NCBI GenBank assembly: GCA_020091685.1
Contig: CM034607.1
Coordinates: 19,521,221 to 19,585,220 of the forward strand
Reading direction: 5' to 3'
Origin: Lutjanus erythropterus
Taxonomy: Eukaryota; Chordata; Actinopteri; Lutjaniformes; Lutjanidae
DNA length: 64,000 bases
Positions 26,488 to 39,500 of this stretch are shown here, piece after piece; the stretch's first letter is position 1, and the number at the start of each line of letters is the position of its first letter. The position numbers and the translations under genes are program-made. The notes under the pieces were generated by a model. The model saw only the letters and a program-made list of their open reading frames with translations, had not been told where the DNA came from and ran no database searches.

Positions 26488-27400
26488 TTAGAGGTCCAGT
26501 GTGTAAGATTTTTGGGAGATTTATTGGCAGAAAAGGAATATAATATTCACAAATATGTTTTCATTGGTATATAATCACCTGAAAATTAGATTATCTTACG
26601 TTGGGCATACACTGTACAATCTTAGAAAAGTTATTCAATTCCAACTCCTACTACACAAATAAACGCCAAAGCACACAATTCATGCATTCAAACCGTTTGT
26701 CATGATTGCAAAGCCAACCTGAGTGCTCACACTGTATATGTAAAACAAAATGACCTGTCAGCTATTGAAAATACTGTCAAACATTTGTTTGAAAGCTTCA
26801 CAGCAGGTAGTTTGTTTGCTCACAATAATATTAACGAGGCAGAAACATGTGGTCTTAATCATCTGTGCTGAAATTAAGGGAAAAAAAGGCACCAGCATGC
26901 AAGAGAAGTTCTGACATATGCTGTAGTTTTACTGTCCATTTTCCACACACAATACGTCACGTTGCCATGGCAGTTTCAGATGCTCTGTTTGCCACTTTGT
27001 GCAGGCGCAATGAGGGGGAAAAAAAGGCACTGACATTAGGAAATCAACTTGTTGCTCTGCTTGAAAGGATCCACCAAAATTTGTCAATTTCAGAAATTTC
27101 ATATCAGGAATGACACCCGACGAAGCTAAAAATTTGGTTTGACGCTAAAACGGGTTGCATGACTCAAAAATTGGATCAGAAACAGCTCAAAATGCAGTGT
27201 ATGCCTAGCTTCAGAATGAGTTGTTTATATCTATAGACGGCCCAGGTCCTCTTTCCTGGAAACTGCCATGTTTCTATAGTAGCTCAAAACGGACAAACTT
27301 TCACGTTTTTTATATGCTTGTAAAGGGAAAGGGAACCGAGGTGTTTGCAGTCTGCAAGCTCACCACTAGATGCCAAGAAATCTACACACTGGTCCTTAAA
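26488..27400 (+). repeat. Family A copy split by a nested MITE
   Basis: The family A blocks 'ggtccagtgtgtaagattt' to 'ataatcacctgaaaatta' (26,488-26,590) resume at 'gagttgtttatatctatag' (27,217) and run through 'gccatgtttctatagtagc' to 'acactggtcctta'. About 600 bp of unrelated sequence lies between them. The two parts join in the order seen in the intact copy at 18,290. Confidence 0.8.
26604..27205. mobile_element. Non-autonomous DNA transposon (MITE) nested in family A repeat
   Basis: Terminal inverted repeat GGCATACACTG at 26,604-26,614, with its exact reverse complement at 27,195-27,205. The internal 580 bp has no transposase-like frame. Position inside a family A copy shows that it inserted later. 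The target duplication is not clear enough to assign a superfamily. Confidence 0.75.
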
Positions 27401-28132
27401 CTGCAACACCTGAAGCTGCTACATTGTTTTGTTTTTTTTAAATTTGCCAAATACATTTGGCAAACCCTACAGCAACATGTAAAATGATTGTGCTCAAGAC
27501 ACTGACTACACAAAAGCTACGTTACAACAATATCAAAAATAGACGAGGCCTTTGGCAGACCGCACTCACAGAAGGCACATACAGTTCTTAAGTACTACCA
27601 TACACAGCTAACACCACAGTTTGACTCATTTCAACATTTAGCTCAACACACTACAGCTATACAGTCATTTTCTCGCTAGAAAGCAAAGACACTTTTCTAC
27701 CGGGTCACTGTACTCTACACACTGTGTATCAGCCTGTTTCAGACCTTTGGTTATGCACTGTGAATAAATGGTGCACATTGGTGATATATAGGCAACATTA
27801 CATTAAATATCCCAACCGTGAAACAAACTGTTCATCAGCCTCAACGTGTGCACATTAGCCTGGCTGATCCTGAGGTTTGCATCTATTAAGATTTTCTTAA
27901 TCTAGCAACAATCACATGTAAGCTTAAACATTTTAGCTACATTCCTCTCACCAGTCTGTGCTTGTAAGAGGCTGAAAACAGAGAACAAGGTAACAAATTG
28001 ACAATAACAGCATCAAGAAAAAAAACAGTTTGTGGATGGACTCTTGAATGACACTTGCTTCTCCCTGGAAGTTAACGTCAGCTACCACTAGCAGGCACCA
28101 GAAATCAAATGTAGCCCTGAAGATGCATTTAC

Positions 28133-28936
28133 GGGGATAGTTTGGATTATTTGATATGAGGGATGAATGAGGTACTTCTCTAGTAAGTATCAACTACAGT
28201 AGACGGTCGGCTTGCCCTAAGTTTGGAAAAGCAGACGGGGGCACCAGGTAAGCAATGAACTGCTGTGGACAGGATCAGCAGCAAAAGGTATTTTAGTCAC
28301 TTAAAAAGGTCCACCTAAAAATGAAATTAAGCAAAAATAAACCACAACAACAGTATGGGTTTAAGTGTATGCTATATTTAGAATATTTTCACTGCTCTAC
28401 CACTCACCGTCAGACAGCCTTTTCTGTCAGGAAACTAACATTATATATACGTGGCCTTGACCTGTTATCTTATTTGTATTATCATGTGACTTTGGTGCTT
28501 TAAAAGGATAGTTCAGATTCATAAAAGTCACACAACAACCAGAACAAACCAACAGATTGAGGGAGTGGAAACTCACGTCTTCAATAAGGTAAAATGACGC
28601 ATTTTATCTATGGAGTTTGGTTGGTTTGGAGAGGGCAATATTTGACTTACAAAACAGTGGTTCCCCATCGGAAAAGGATGCCTGATGGCAAAGTAAAGCG
28701 GTGAAAATATTCTAAATATAGCACACACTTAAACTTGATTTTTTTAGGTGGACCTTTTTAAGTGGTTAAGTTGCCCTTTGTTGCTGACCCTGTCCACAGC
28801 AGTACATTGCTTAGCCTCTGTGCTGGTACTTCTGCTTTTCCAAACTGGAGGTGTGCTGGTCGCCATCTACAGTAGGTGATACTCTGACTCAAAAAGTTAA
28901 TGATTCAGCCCTACTTCAAATAATCCAAACTATCCC
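28133..28936. mobile_element. Foldback element with long terminal inverted repeats
   Basis: The left arm starts GGGATAGTTTGGATTATTTGA and the right arm ends with its near reverse complement. Arms of about 250 bp share, in inverted order, 'ctacagtaga', 'gtttggaaaagcaga', 'actgctgtggacagg', 'ttaaaaaggtccacctaaaaa' (two blocks) and 'tatatttagaatattttcac'. Non-coding. It lies downstream of the transporter coding region, in or beyond its 3' UTR. Confidence 0.85.
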
Positions 28937-29501
28937 ATTAAAGGATTTAGTTGAAATAGGATAACATTTCACATGCACTACGGTAACATATTTATGATAT
29001 TCAAAGTAGGATTAACGTTTTTTTTTTTTTAAAAACAAAACCATTCAACATCAACTGACAAACTTGTTCTAACTGCAAGAAACAGTAGCACTTCTAAATC
29101 ATCGCTTCCTCCTTTTAAAAGGTGCTAATCATTACAAACCCTCTGCACTCAAGAATTTGGTCCTTCAGTTCATTAAATAGATCAGAATAAAGCTTTTCTA
29201 TAGCAAAGGTAGGTGGTAAAACAAAACTAAAAAAGGCAAGATGTGCAAATTTGCCGCAGTTTACAGAGGTCTGTTAAAAAGTCCAAGAACAGTGTTTTTG
29301 GACGTTGTCTGGCTGCCATATCTACACAGCTGATGTATAAACTCACTTAAAAACCTCATATTTATCGTACATTTTTAAGTACCACAGACTGGCAAATAAC
29401 CTCTCTTTTGTCAGAACCTTTAAGGTTGTATTCAGACATAATCGAGCCTTGCAGCGAATAGCCACAGGGTTGTATGACAGTCAGGAACACATGCAAAGGT
29501 G

Positions 29502-29507
29502 TTTATT
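29502..29507 (-). terminator. Candidate poly(A) signal for the transporter mRNA
   Basis: AATAAA on the minus strand about 940 bp past the transporter stop codon. In my scan of 28,900-30,446 it is the only canonical hexamer I found on that strand. Its use is inferred. Confidence 0.3.
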
Positions 29508-30446
29508 CTCTAAACAAGCAAGAAATAACATTTTGTTTCTATGATTCACTGGCTTTCTTGCAACCAGCGCTCCCTCCTGTCATTCAGTTTCCACGCTGCA
29601 CTACATCCATTCAAAAGGAATGACATGCCTGGTCTTTTCACTGCAATGCCCGAGTCTGTCTGAATGTACCCTTACAAGCTAAATCCAAGGGCTTCCAAGA
29701 CATCGGAGTTGAAAATTATGGTGTTTTTTCTTACATTTTGCTTTCTGCTCATTAAGTACCCAGTAATTTTGCTATCTTAAGGCCCATAAAATGTTCAAAT
29801 AGGAAGGAAATATGACTGTTTGGTTGAACGAGCCCCCATCCTGTGACATTAGACAGGTGAAAAGGTTTGAAACCATCAAGGCTCGTCTTTCTCTCATTCA
29901 CAGGAGAGTCGTGATCCAAGGCATGAAAGGTATTCAACGGATGCTTTTTTTTTGTGTGTATTTTCTTTAACAACCTCCTGTTTGTGGATGAATCACCGCA
30001 GGGATCTTTGCTGAGTCAATCCCCTCTGGAGCAGGTCGTTAACTTCAATTTGCTGTAGTGTCACCTGAAGGCTTTCGGTAAGCTTGTGCGTGTGTGCATG
30101 TGTGTGTGTTAGCTTCAGTGTATGGGCATGTATAGAGAGAACTGTACAACCAACACTGCATTGTGCAATACCATGTGAATGTGCATGAGTTCCACTGAGT
30201 AAATCTGCGCAGTGCAGTTTGTTGGAGGGTTGTCATGTACAAAACTTTAATCCTGCTTCTTATTTCTATGGCTCACGTGTGAGAAAAATTGAGAAGAAGT
30301 GTATAGAGTTCATCTCTCCACTTTCTCAATCATTCTTCAATCAAGCTCTTCGCATCTAAGTCCTGATTGTCTGCAGCTCACAGCTTCCTTTGTGTCCATT
30401 CTTCCTCTTCCATCCCTCCATACAGTAATTCAGCTGAGTACTTACA

Positions 30447-30541
30447 TCATTCGATCTTTTCTAGATCTATATTGTCCAAGTCAATATCAGGCGAGGCCAC
30501 ACAACACATGCATAGTTTTTGTGTGTGAAGAGAGATCTCAT
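30447..30541 (-). CDS. Transporter coding exon 11 (last)
   Basis: Acceptor ACTGCAG, stop TGA at 30,449-30,447. Encodes the cytoplasmic tail [20 protein letters not shown] then [11 protein letters not shown]. The TQ.LC.C pattern matches the tails of human y+LATs (TQQLCFC), which supports the exon. Confidence 0.82.
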
Positions 30542-33500
30542 CTGCAGTGACAGAAAAAAAAAAACAGCAGTCAAGAGGTTACCCTTTAAATACTGGTGTT
30601 AAAACAAACAGCCTAAACCATTACTTGTTAAACATTTTACACCACCTTACTTGCAGTATAACAACATCATAACCTCTGTATTGTATCACCACATTTTTTT
30701 GCCAATACACAAAACTCCTGTACAGTCTGAGGGCTCTATATAACTGTACACTGACCTTTGAAACACTAATCTCAGTCACTCTTCAGCTCTTAACAACGCT
30801 AAGAAGAGCAGTATTTACATGTGCCTATGGTAGCCGGTCTACATGCAACTTGAGACTAATAAGCTACTTTCAGAGGTGATCCATAATATTATTACACAAC
30901 CACATTCATTCACAGGGAAGTTTTACAGCTTACTGTTTGTCCTAAGACTTTGAATATTGTTGTTTTTCCTAAGAAAACCTGCTATCAATGTTGCTTTGTA
31001 ACTCTGTAGCTGTGTACTTACAAGTAGGTTTTCCAGGTTCCACACTGCTGTTTTGTGCTTTAAATAACTTATAAAACTTGTTTTAAAAAGTCTGACAAAC
31101 TGACATGCACGGCAGCATTGGCCGAAGTTTCTTACCGAGCATGTATTTGAAGAAGGCTGGCCGGGATGTGGGTGGTAGGTGGATGCAGAAGTAGTAGACT
31201 GGTGCACCAGACAATGCCACAGCAATTCCCACCAGAGAATTGACTGTGTCGCTGTAGAGGGGAACCACTACCAGGAAAACGCTGCACAGGCAGTAAACGA
31301 TTGGGAAGAACAAAGACAGCTGCAGAAAGCAGAGAAGAAGATGACAAGGGCAATGTAAAAAAAAAAAAAAAAAAAGGGGGGGGGAAGCAGAAAGGAAGGA
31401 TGGGGGGAGGGGGTGGCAAAAGGTTGAGGAAAAAAGGAGGAAGGTTAAAACTTCACACAATTATATTAATAAAATCATTATTAGTTTAAACCACATCTCT
31501 GGTAATTTAATATCAGCTCTAATCACCATTAAATTGCTCAGTCAGCATGCAGTGCAGTCATTTGTATGGAAAGAGAATAAAACAAATTGAGTTATCAAAT
31601 TCAAACATCATTGGCCTTTAACAGCATCATTATTCACAACCAAACTTCACTGAAGGCAGACTATAAACTCTTGATGGGTAAACAAACAAATGTAAATATA
31701 AGGTAAACATGCATGAACGAGTATAAATGGCACCTTTTCTATCTGACTCTAGAGGAGATACATTTTTGGATACTCTTACTTTTTTATGTTTACTGTTGAT
31801 ATAGTTTTCTGTTCAGCCACAACATCTAATGAGGGCTGAGGGCGGTTGATGATATGATGAGAAATCACTTGGAGACTTCATGAACTCACATCTTTGACCA
31901 AAGGATGGTCCAGTTTAACATTTTCTGATTCAAACTTCTTAAACGGTAAGAATTCACTGCTCTTCTTTAACATTTATAATAGTAAATGAAGAGTCTTTGG
32001 CTTTTGGACTGTTGGTTGGACAAAATAAGCAATTTGAAGACATTACTTTGGGCTCTGAGACATGGTGATTAGTATTTTTCTTTTTTTAACATTTTATAGA
32101 CTAAACTATTAATCATGAAAATAATTGAGAGATTAATCAATGAAAATAACTGTTAGGTGCTGTCCTACAAGAAAGTAAAGACATATGTAGGCCTATGTAT
32201 TTCAACAAAGGATAAACGTTGGTAGCCATATTAGTACATATTTCTGAGTTTTCAAGGTGCACTTGAATGCACCATGACATTCATGTGTGTCTGTTAAACT
32301 CCAGCACAAGACTGCAGACGACAGGAGAAGCACCCAAGTAACTATTCAACATAGTGTTTTATTACATGACTATTTTTTGTGCAAACATTTACCAGTGTGT
32401 TGGGTAGCCTTCTGAGATTTACTCGCCAAATGGAAAATGCTTGTCGGGTATTAGTTTGGTGGTCTCTACCAAGGCTGATCAGAAGAGGGTCCGAAATTAA
32501 CAGTTGAGAACAAACAGATAATGATCAATCAGAGTGTAACCCAGGGCCACATTGTGACTTCTTTAAATAATAATTCTGTGTTTGTATATAATGTGGTCAT
32601 TTGAATGTGGTTGTGTTCAACCAGCCAATCAGGCTGCAGCAATTCAGGCTTACATTATCTTGCACTTTGTCCAGATGCAAGAAAAAAGTCAGGCCACTGA
32701 CTGATAAGGAGAACAGTATGGAAATAACTAAGAACTAAACTTGTGAAAGTGAAAGTGAACTCTCATTGTTACCAGAAAAAAAAGGTTTACCTACATTAAT
32801 CATGAGTGGTTTGTACACTTTAAAAATACTTACAGTAATAGCAGAGTATGCATGGTTTAAGTTTCTAACACAGCTTGCAATTGTGATTCAGATGTTTCAA
32901 GATGTCCAAGTTTCTCAGAAAAATAATCAAAACTGCATTACCACAAACATGTCACTTAGGGAACCTATATGAGGCTATTTTTCTTTGTCACTGTGGTCAC
33001 CTGTCTGAACAAAATTCCACGTCTCAGTTTCTCTGCACAGTGCAGTATGAAACATGCTGTGTGTGTGAGTCACTATGGTATGTAAACATGCATGTTAGTA
33101 CTTACACTACATTAATCTTATTACCTTAACAGGTCGGGGCAGATCAGGAGCTTTGAAACGAAGGTAGATCTGACTGGCTATTGACAGGCCGATAAACAAC
33201 CAATAATTAAAACTGAAGTAGTTGATCAGCTGAAAAACGTCGGGCACAGACAGGTAGATTAGAGACATGCCACCCTGAAAAGAGAAGGCAAAGCACACAC
33301 CCACAAAAATGAACATCATTTGGGTTTAGAAAGCAGCTGGCATCAATGACACAGGCAGATGTGATCAAACAGCAGTATAATTTCAAAACCCACAAAAATG
33401 TGTGATACTAACATTGAAGAGCAGTGCAGGAATTGGGGTGTAACGCTTAACGTGGATCATGCACAGGACATTAGGTAAGTGGCCTTCTCTGGAACCAACA

Positions 33501-36500
33501 AAAAACAACCTGCAGAAGACAAAAACACAACGTCACCTTGTTTGCTCGTAGTTTTACTCATTTTTAAACTCAAGAGTACAGGTAGAAATAGGATCTTGAA
33601 TAGGATTTTGTGGAATAGAGAGGTAAATCTAGATCATGGTAAAGCTAATTAGAGTGGTGTCAGGTGTGCTTGTATCTACTCACCTGGACGCAGCGATTAT
33701 GGAGGAGTTCAGTCCTCCGTAGCAGGAAATGGCCACAGACAGAGGGATCAGCCATCGAGCCCAACCCAGCACCTCATCTGCAAATGTCTGAGGAGACATT
33801 CAACAGTGTTTATCCGTCACATGAATTTATTCATACGAGTGTTAGCAAATAATGTTAAAAATGACTTAATATGCTATATCCTGATGATAAATATTTAAAT
33901 CTGTAAAACACAATTTTAACTTATCTGACTAACCTGCTAATCTCAATATGTAAACATCCCTGCATGTTTCCTGCTATTTGCCTTATGATTCAATATTTCT
34001 GACTACAAAGGTCAGTGTAGTTCCTAAAAAAACAAACAAAACAAAACAACATCACAACACACACTACTTCTGACCAGCAGTAAAAGTCAACTCAGTCAGT
34101 AAGAGAGTTGATTGTTGAGTCTCATTCCCAAAAGTCCAGTATTTGACGACTTGGGAATGAGACTCAACCATCTAAAACATCAATCAGCTTTCTCAAGAAC
34201 TGCTTACTGCATTTTTTAAGAGTAAAAGGTTCTTTGTCAAGATTCGCAAAGATGTGCCTCAAGATGTCTGTGTCAAACAGGATTTAGGTTCAACAGCCAA
34301 ATATTCCCTCTGGGGTTTACTAGTGGTGCATCTTGTGTTTAATAAAGGTGTATCATATTTTCAAATATTAACTTTTAGTGGAGTCTTTAGTCTAACCTGC
34401 TCTGGAGCACACTCTGCCCCACACAGGTTACAAAATTTGGATAAAAATATGTTCAGTGCCTTTTTTACTGGGCACCAACCTTGTGTTTATGTCTGTTAAA
34501 AAAAAAAAAAGAAATTACAAAAATAAGAAGTTTAAATAAACATGCAGACAACTGCATTTATCAAAATGTGAGTCTTTCTGTTCAAAGAAACATTCAAGTG
34601 AATACTGTCTGACTCACTCGAGGCAGGTGTTAAGCAGTACACACTGCCCAAAGACACAAGGTTGTATATCACTGCTCTCCCCCAAATCTAACAAATTCAG
34701 TCATGGAACAAAAGGAAATATATTACTGTGTCTCTTGGCTTTCAAATTCAAGACAGCACACAGCCCATGGCTTGGTGGAACATTGGTCAACCATTAGAAT
34801 TAATACTCTAATAAAAAAGATTAGCAAATACCATTGTCAACAAGCCTGAGTACAAGTGTTCCTACTCCAATGCACTAATCACATCATCAGCTTCCTCATG
34901 TTCCTGTGTGGGGCGCTAACCTCTTTAGCTAAATAAGGTTCCTGTTATCAGACTTTTACACAGATAACAGATAACCAAAAGGGAGTACCGAACCAGATAC
35001 TGGAGCCAGTGGCTGCCAGCCAGGCTGAAAGAGATGACAACAGAAGACAGGAAGGTGAGTTCAAAACCTGCTGCCCACATGAGGCTGAGCAGATGCTGCC
35101 AATTTGGATAAGTCCTGTGATGCACTAATAGAGTTAATGAGTAGACATTAGTGTAATGCACATGGCCAGAGAGCTCATATACAGCTTCTTTAGCGCACAG
35201 GCTACTCACCACAGCAACGGCGTCACTGGTGAGAACTGTGTCGGCATCCATTACGACATAGTAAGCTATGTTGGTCAGGATGTAGATCACTGTGACAACG
35301 GGCATGGAGATAGCAATGGACAAGGGCAGGTTCCTGCAAAAGAAAATGACAAAAGTATTTTTTTTTATTAATAGAAATTCTCAGTTGTATCTTAAATATT
35401 TATAGAAAAGCTACAGAAGTACTAAAGGCTTCAAGCTGGGAATCTTGACTGTACCTGGGTGAGATGAATGATGGGCATGATGAATGTAAGATTACTTGGT
35501 TTTTAAATCAGATTTATGCAACACTAGATTTACACATTAACAGTATGTAAAGGTATGTAGTTGAGGAAAGCAATTCCATCAGGAATGAAAATCGCTTATC
35601 GTAAAATATTTTCTGAAGTATTGGAGCTCGTACCTCTCTGGGTTTTTGATCTCCTCTGTGATGAAGTTGAGTGTGTCCCAGCCAGAGTAGGAATAGAGTG
35701 CTGAATACAGGGCCAGGGCCATGTCCCCAGGGTCCAGCTTGGAGCCTTTGAATGAGTCCTCAAAATTCTGGTCAAAACCTACAACAACACGGGGTTGTTA
35801 CATGAACCCAGCACATAAAGCAGTGTTGATTTTTTCAAATTTTCTGAATATTTAATCTAGCTGAAGCCTTAATCATTATTATTTCAATATTTAGATAACC
35901 AGTATGCTCTGTGTGTCATATATATTTTAATACATACACATATACATTCCCAAACCGGTTAATGAATAGATATGAACAGAAAAGAAAAAATTCAAGACAG
36001 TTCTATGTATGCAAGATGCATAAAAAGTATAAATACACTAATAACTAACCTATTTAACATAGGCAGTGTTTTGAGCAAGCTGGTCCAAAGTATTTGTCAA
36101 GGTTTCATTAAAATCGGAGAAGTGGTACAGCAGATACAGACAAACAAACAATATCACTGATGCAAAATGAAAACATTGTTTCATATCAACATCTTTAAGA
36201 TACACCTTTATTTTGAAACTGTCATGGCCCATCTTTGTCTATGAACCCTGACAGATATCGAGACGAATTTTATATTTTTATGTTTGTTTTGTTGTTTTTT
36301 TTTTTTTTTTTAAACATATTTTTATTGACTTTTCAACATAAATGTGATTTAACAACATAGTGCCATTTACATTCTCAACAACATTCTTAGCAATAACAAA
36401 TAAAGTAATAAAGAATGACAAGAAAAATAAAATACATGTTTGGGAAACAAAACAAAACACCACCACCCACCACCAAATTTCAACATGGGCTGTCAAGTAA

Positions 36501-39500
36501 CTCATCCAGCCGAATCCACAGACCCAACAAGAAAAAAGCTGGGGCGGGTTGATCTCCCTTTAAGACCTGTTTTCTAAATTCCCAGCCTCCTCAGGTAGAA
36601 GAAGGAAAAAAATAAATAAACAGATAAATACAACCTGTCCTACAGAGAGGGCATAGACACTTTACACCGGATAAGTCACAGAGACATTCTAGGATCTAAG
36701 AGAGAGAGAGTATTCCAATCCAGTGTAAATCTCCCCTTTTTAATGATGTCACGTAAGGATGGAGGCAGATACCTTAGGAAGGCTGACCAGGATCTCTCAA
36801 ACAGTTCATCATTGCCCTTTACATGTGCAGTTAGTCTTTCCAGTGGTAAGATACTATAGGTCTCATGAAGCCACTGTTTGACTGAGGGAGGCCTCTCACT
36901 GATCCACCTCTTTAAGATACATCTTCTAGCCAAAAGTAAAAGTTTATCACAGAGTTTGAAGTTCACTTTGCTTAGGGACAGCGTTTTAGAGGGCAAGCCC
37001 AAAATAAAGAGGCCTGGGTCTTTAGCAACCTTTACTGAAAAAATCTTACCCAATTCGTGTGCTATATTACTCCAAAATTTAGAAATCCCGGGGCACTCCC
37101 AAAAATTATGAATGTATGTTCCAATATTTCTTTTACATTTATTACAAAGGGGGGAGATCTGGTTATTTATTTTGTTACGTATCACAGGTGTAATATGGCA
37201 TCTGTGCAAAATTTTAAATTGAGTTTCTCTCATTCGGTTGCAGATAAAAGTAGACTTAACAGAAGAGATTGCTTCTTCCCAGTCATCCTCAATATATTCA
37301 CCACCGAGATCACCCTCCCATTTCTGTATAACCTTGCGTATGTCTGAGGGATCTATAGAGCAGAATAATGAATAGGAGTGCGACAGAAAATGTTTTATAT
37401 CTCTTCGTTTCAATATAAATAAATCTATGTCACTAAAAGGAGGTGTGTCTGGAGGGAAATTTTTCATTTTCGACTGGATAAAATGCCGGACCTGTAGGTA
37501 CCCAAAAAAATGTGCTGAGGGGATGCTGTATTTTTCTTGCAGTTGCTGAAAAGACATCAGTATGTTTTCCTGATACAAATCTCCGAGAAGCCTGATCCCT
37601 TTTGCATGCCATATATCGAATACACTATTTCCAATTCCAGGGACAAACCCTTCATTTTTAGTCAATGGTATTAGACCATATGCTGGCGTGTTCTTCCCTA
37701 CAAATTTAATCATATCATGCCAGACTTTGATAGTATTGTGAATGATAGGGTTGTCCTTAATTTCGGGGGTAGTTCTAGCAGCATTCGTTAGCTTACTTAA
37801 TAGAGAAAAGGGAGTAGTAAACCATTCATCTATGTTGGTCACTGAGTTCAAATGTGACTGCAGCCACCCCCAGATTATGCGGGTGTGGCATGCCCAGTTA
37901 TAAAATCTCAGATTGGGTAAGGCTAAGCCTCCTCGTCCTCCTGGCAGCTGTAAAGTTTTCATCCTAATCCTAGGTTTTTTATTGTGCCAGATGAATCTTG
38001 AAAATGTTCTCTCCAGGTCCAAAAGCACTTTCTTGGGTATCCATAACGGAAGCATCTGTAAGGGGTAAAGTAATCTGGGGAGTATGCTCATTTTTATCAA
38101 ACTAATTCTGCCTATCCAAGAGAGAGGGAGGTCATGCCATCTCTCCAGGTCTTTTTTAATAGCTCCAATTGTAAATGTGAAATTAAGTTTCCACAGATCC
38201 CCAACATTGGGTGACACTTTAATTCCAAGATAGACAAAGCCAGATGTGGCCCATCTAAACGGGAAATTAGACAACGAATTTATACTTCCAAAGTTTCCTA
38301 AAGGCATAGCTTCCGATTTAGTGTAATTTACTTTATAACCTGATATTAAACTAAATGCATTTATAACTGATAGAATAGCCGGAACTGAAATCTCAGGACT
38401 TGTAACAAAAAGTATAATGTCGTCCGCATATAAAGCCATCTTGTGTACAGTCCTGCCCAAAGTAACACCATGTATATCTTTGTGGTTTCTAATACATTCT
38501 GCAAGAGGCTCTAGTGTAAGGGCAAAAAGGAGGGGGGAAAGGGGGCAGCCCTGTCGCGTCCCTCTGTGAAGTGGAAAAGGAGAAGAGCGGACACCATTGG
38601 TCAAGACGCAAGCCTCAGGAGAATGATAAATTATTTTAATCCAATTTAAAAATTCCCCCCCTAATCCAAATTTATCAAGGACATCCCACATGAACCCCCA
38701 TTCCACCCTGTCAAACGCCTTTTCGGCATCTAGTGAAATGGCAAGCGTTTTTTGTTTTGTTTGTGAAGAATACTGTATAACATTAAGAAGCCTCCGAACA
38801 TTAGAATATGAAAGCCTATTCTTAATGAACCCCGTCTGGTCAGCGTTTATAAGTAAGGGTAGATAATCTTCCAGTCTCCTAGCTAGAATCTTAGAGAGCA
38901 ATTTGCTATCTACATTTATAAGGCTTATAGGTCTGTATGAGCCACACTCATCTGGTGGTTTGTTTTTTTTTAAAATTAGGGAAATATTTGCTAAATTTAG
39001 TGTAGTTGGAAGGAAACCTTTTTTGAAAGAGTCTAGGTACATATCAGTAAGGGGGTCCACTATAACCCTGCTCATTTTCTTGTAAAACTCTGGCCCATAA
39101 CCATCCGGTCCTGGTGCCTTTCCAGATTTAAGTGTACGGATGGCGTCCAGGACCTCATCTTTAGTGATTGGCCTATTTAGAACTGCCTGTTGTTCTTCAG
39201 TAAGAGAGGGCAGTTTAATCTTTTCAAGAAAGGACCTCCTCAAGTCATCTGATGTATCACACTCAGAAGAATATAACTGAGAATAGAATTGTCTCATTAT
39301 AACATTAATTTTTTTTGATTCATAAAATCTATCTCCATTATTGTTTTTAAGTGATGATATCAAATTAGTATCACTTCTGCCCTTAGCCAAGCGGGCGAGG
39401 AGGCGACCAGGCTTATTACCATGTTCGTACAGCCTCTGTTTTGCAAACAGGATAGAAGTTTCTGCCTTACTAGTTAAAAGCTGATTTAGTGCAGATCTTG

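Larger units (their letters stand above)
22951..29480. other. Non-coding 3' flank of the transporter gene
   Basis: No gene recognised. It contains the repeats listed separately plus AT-rich sequence. A GC-richer patch at about 22,980-23,230 contains a TGAGTCA (AP-1-like) site and could be a promoter, but nothing confirms this. Confidence 0.5.

Noticed and set aside
36878-39085. Plus-strand frames of 60-96 codons opposite L1 ORF2
   Set aside because: Antisense shadows of the 1,280-codon ORF2.
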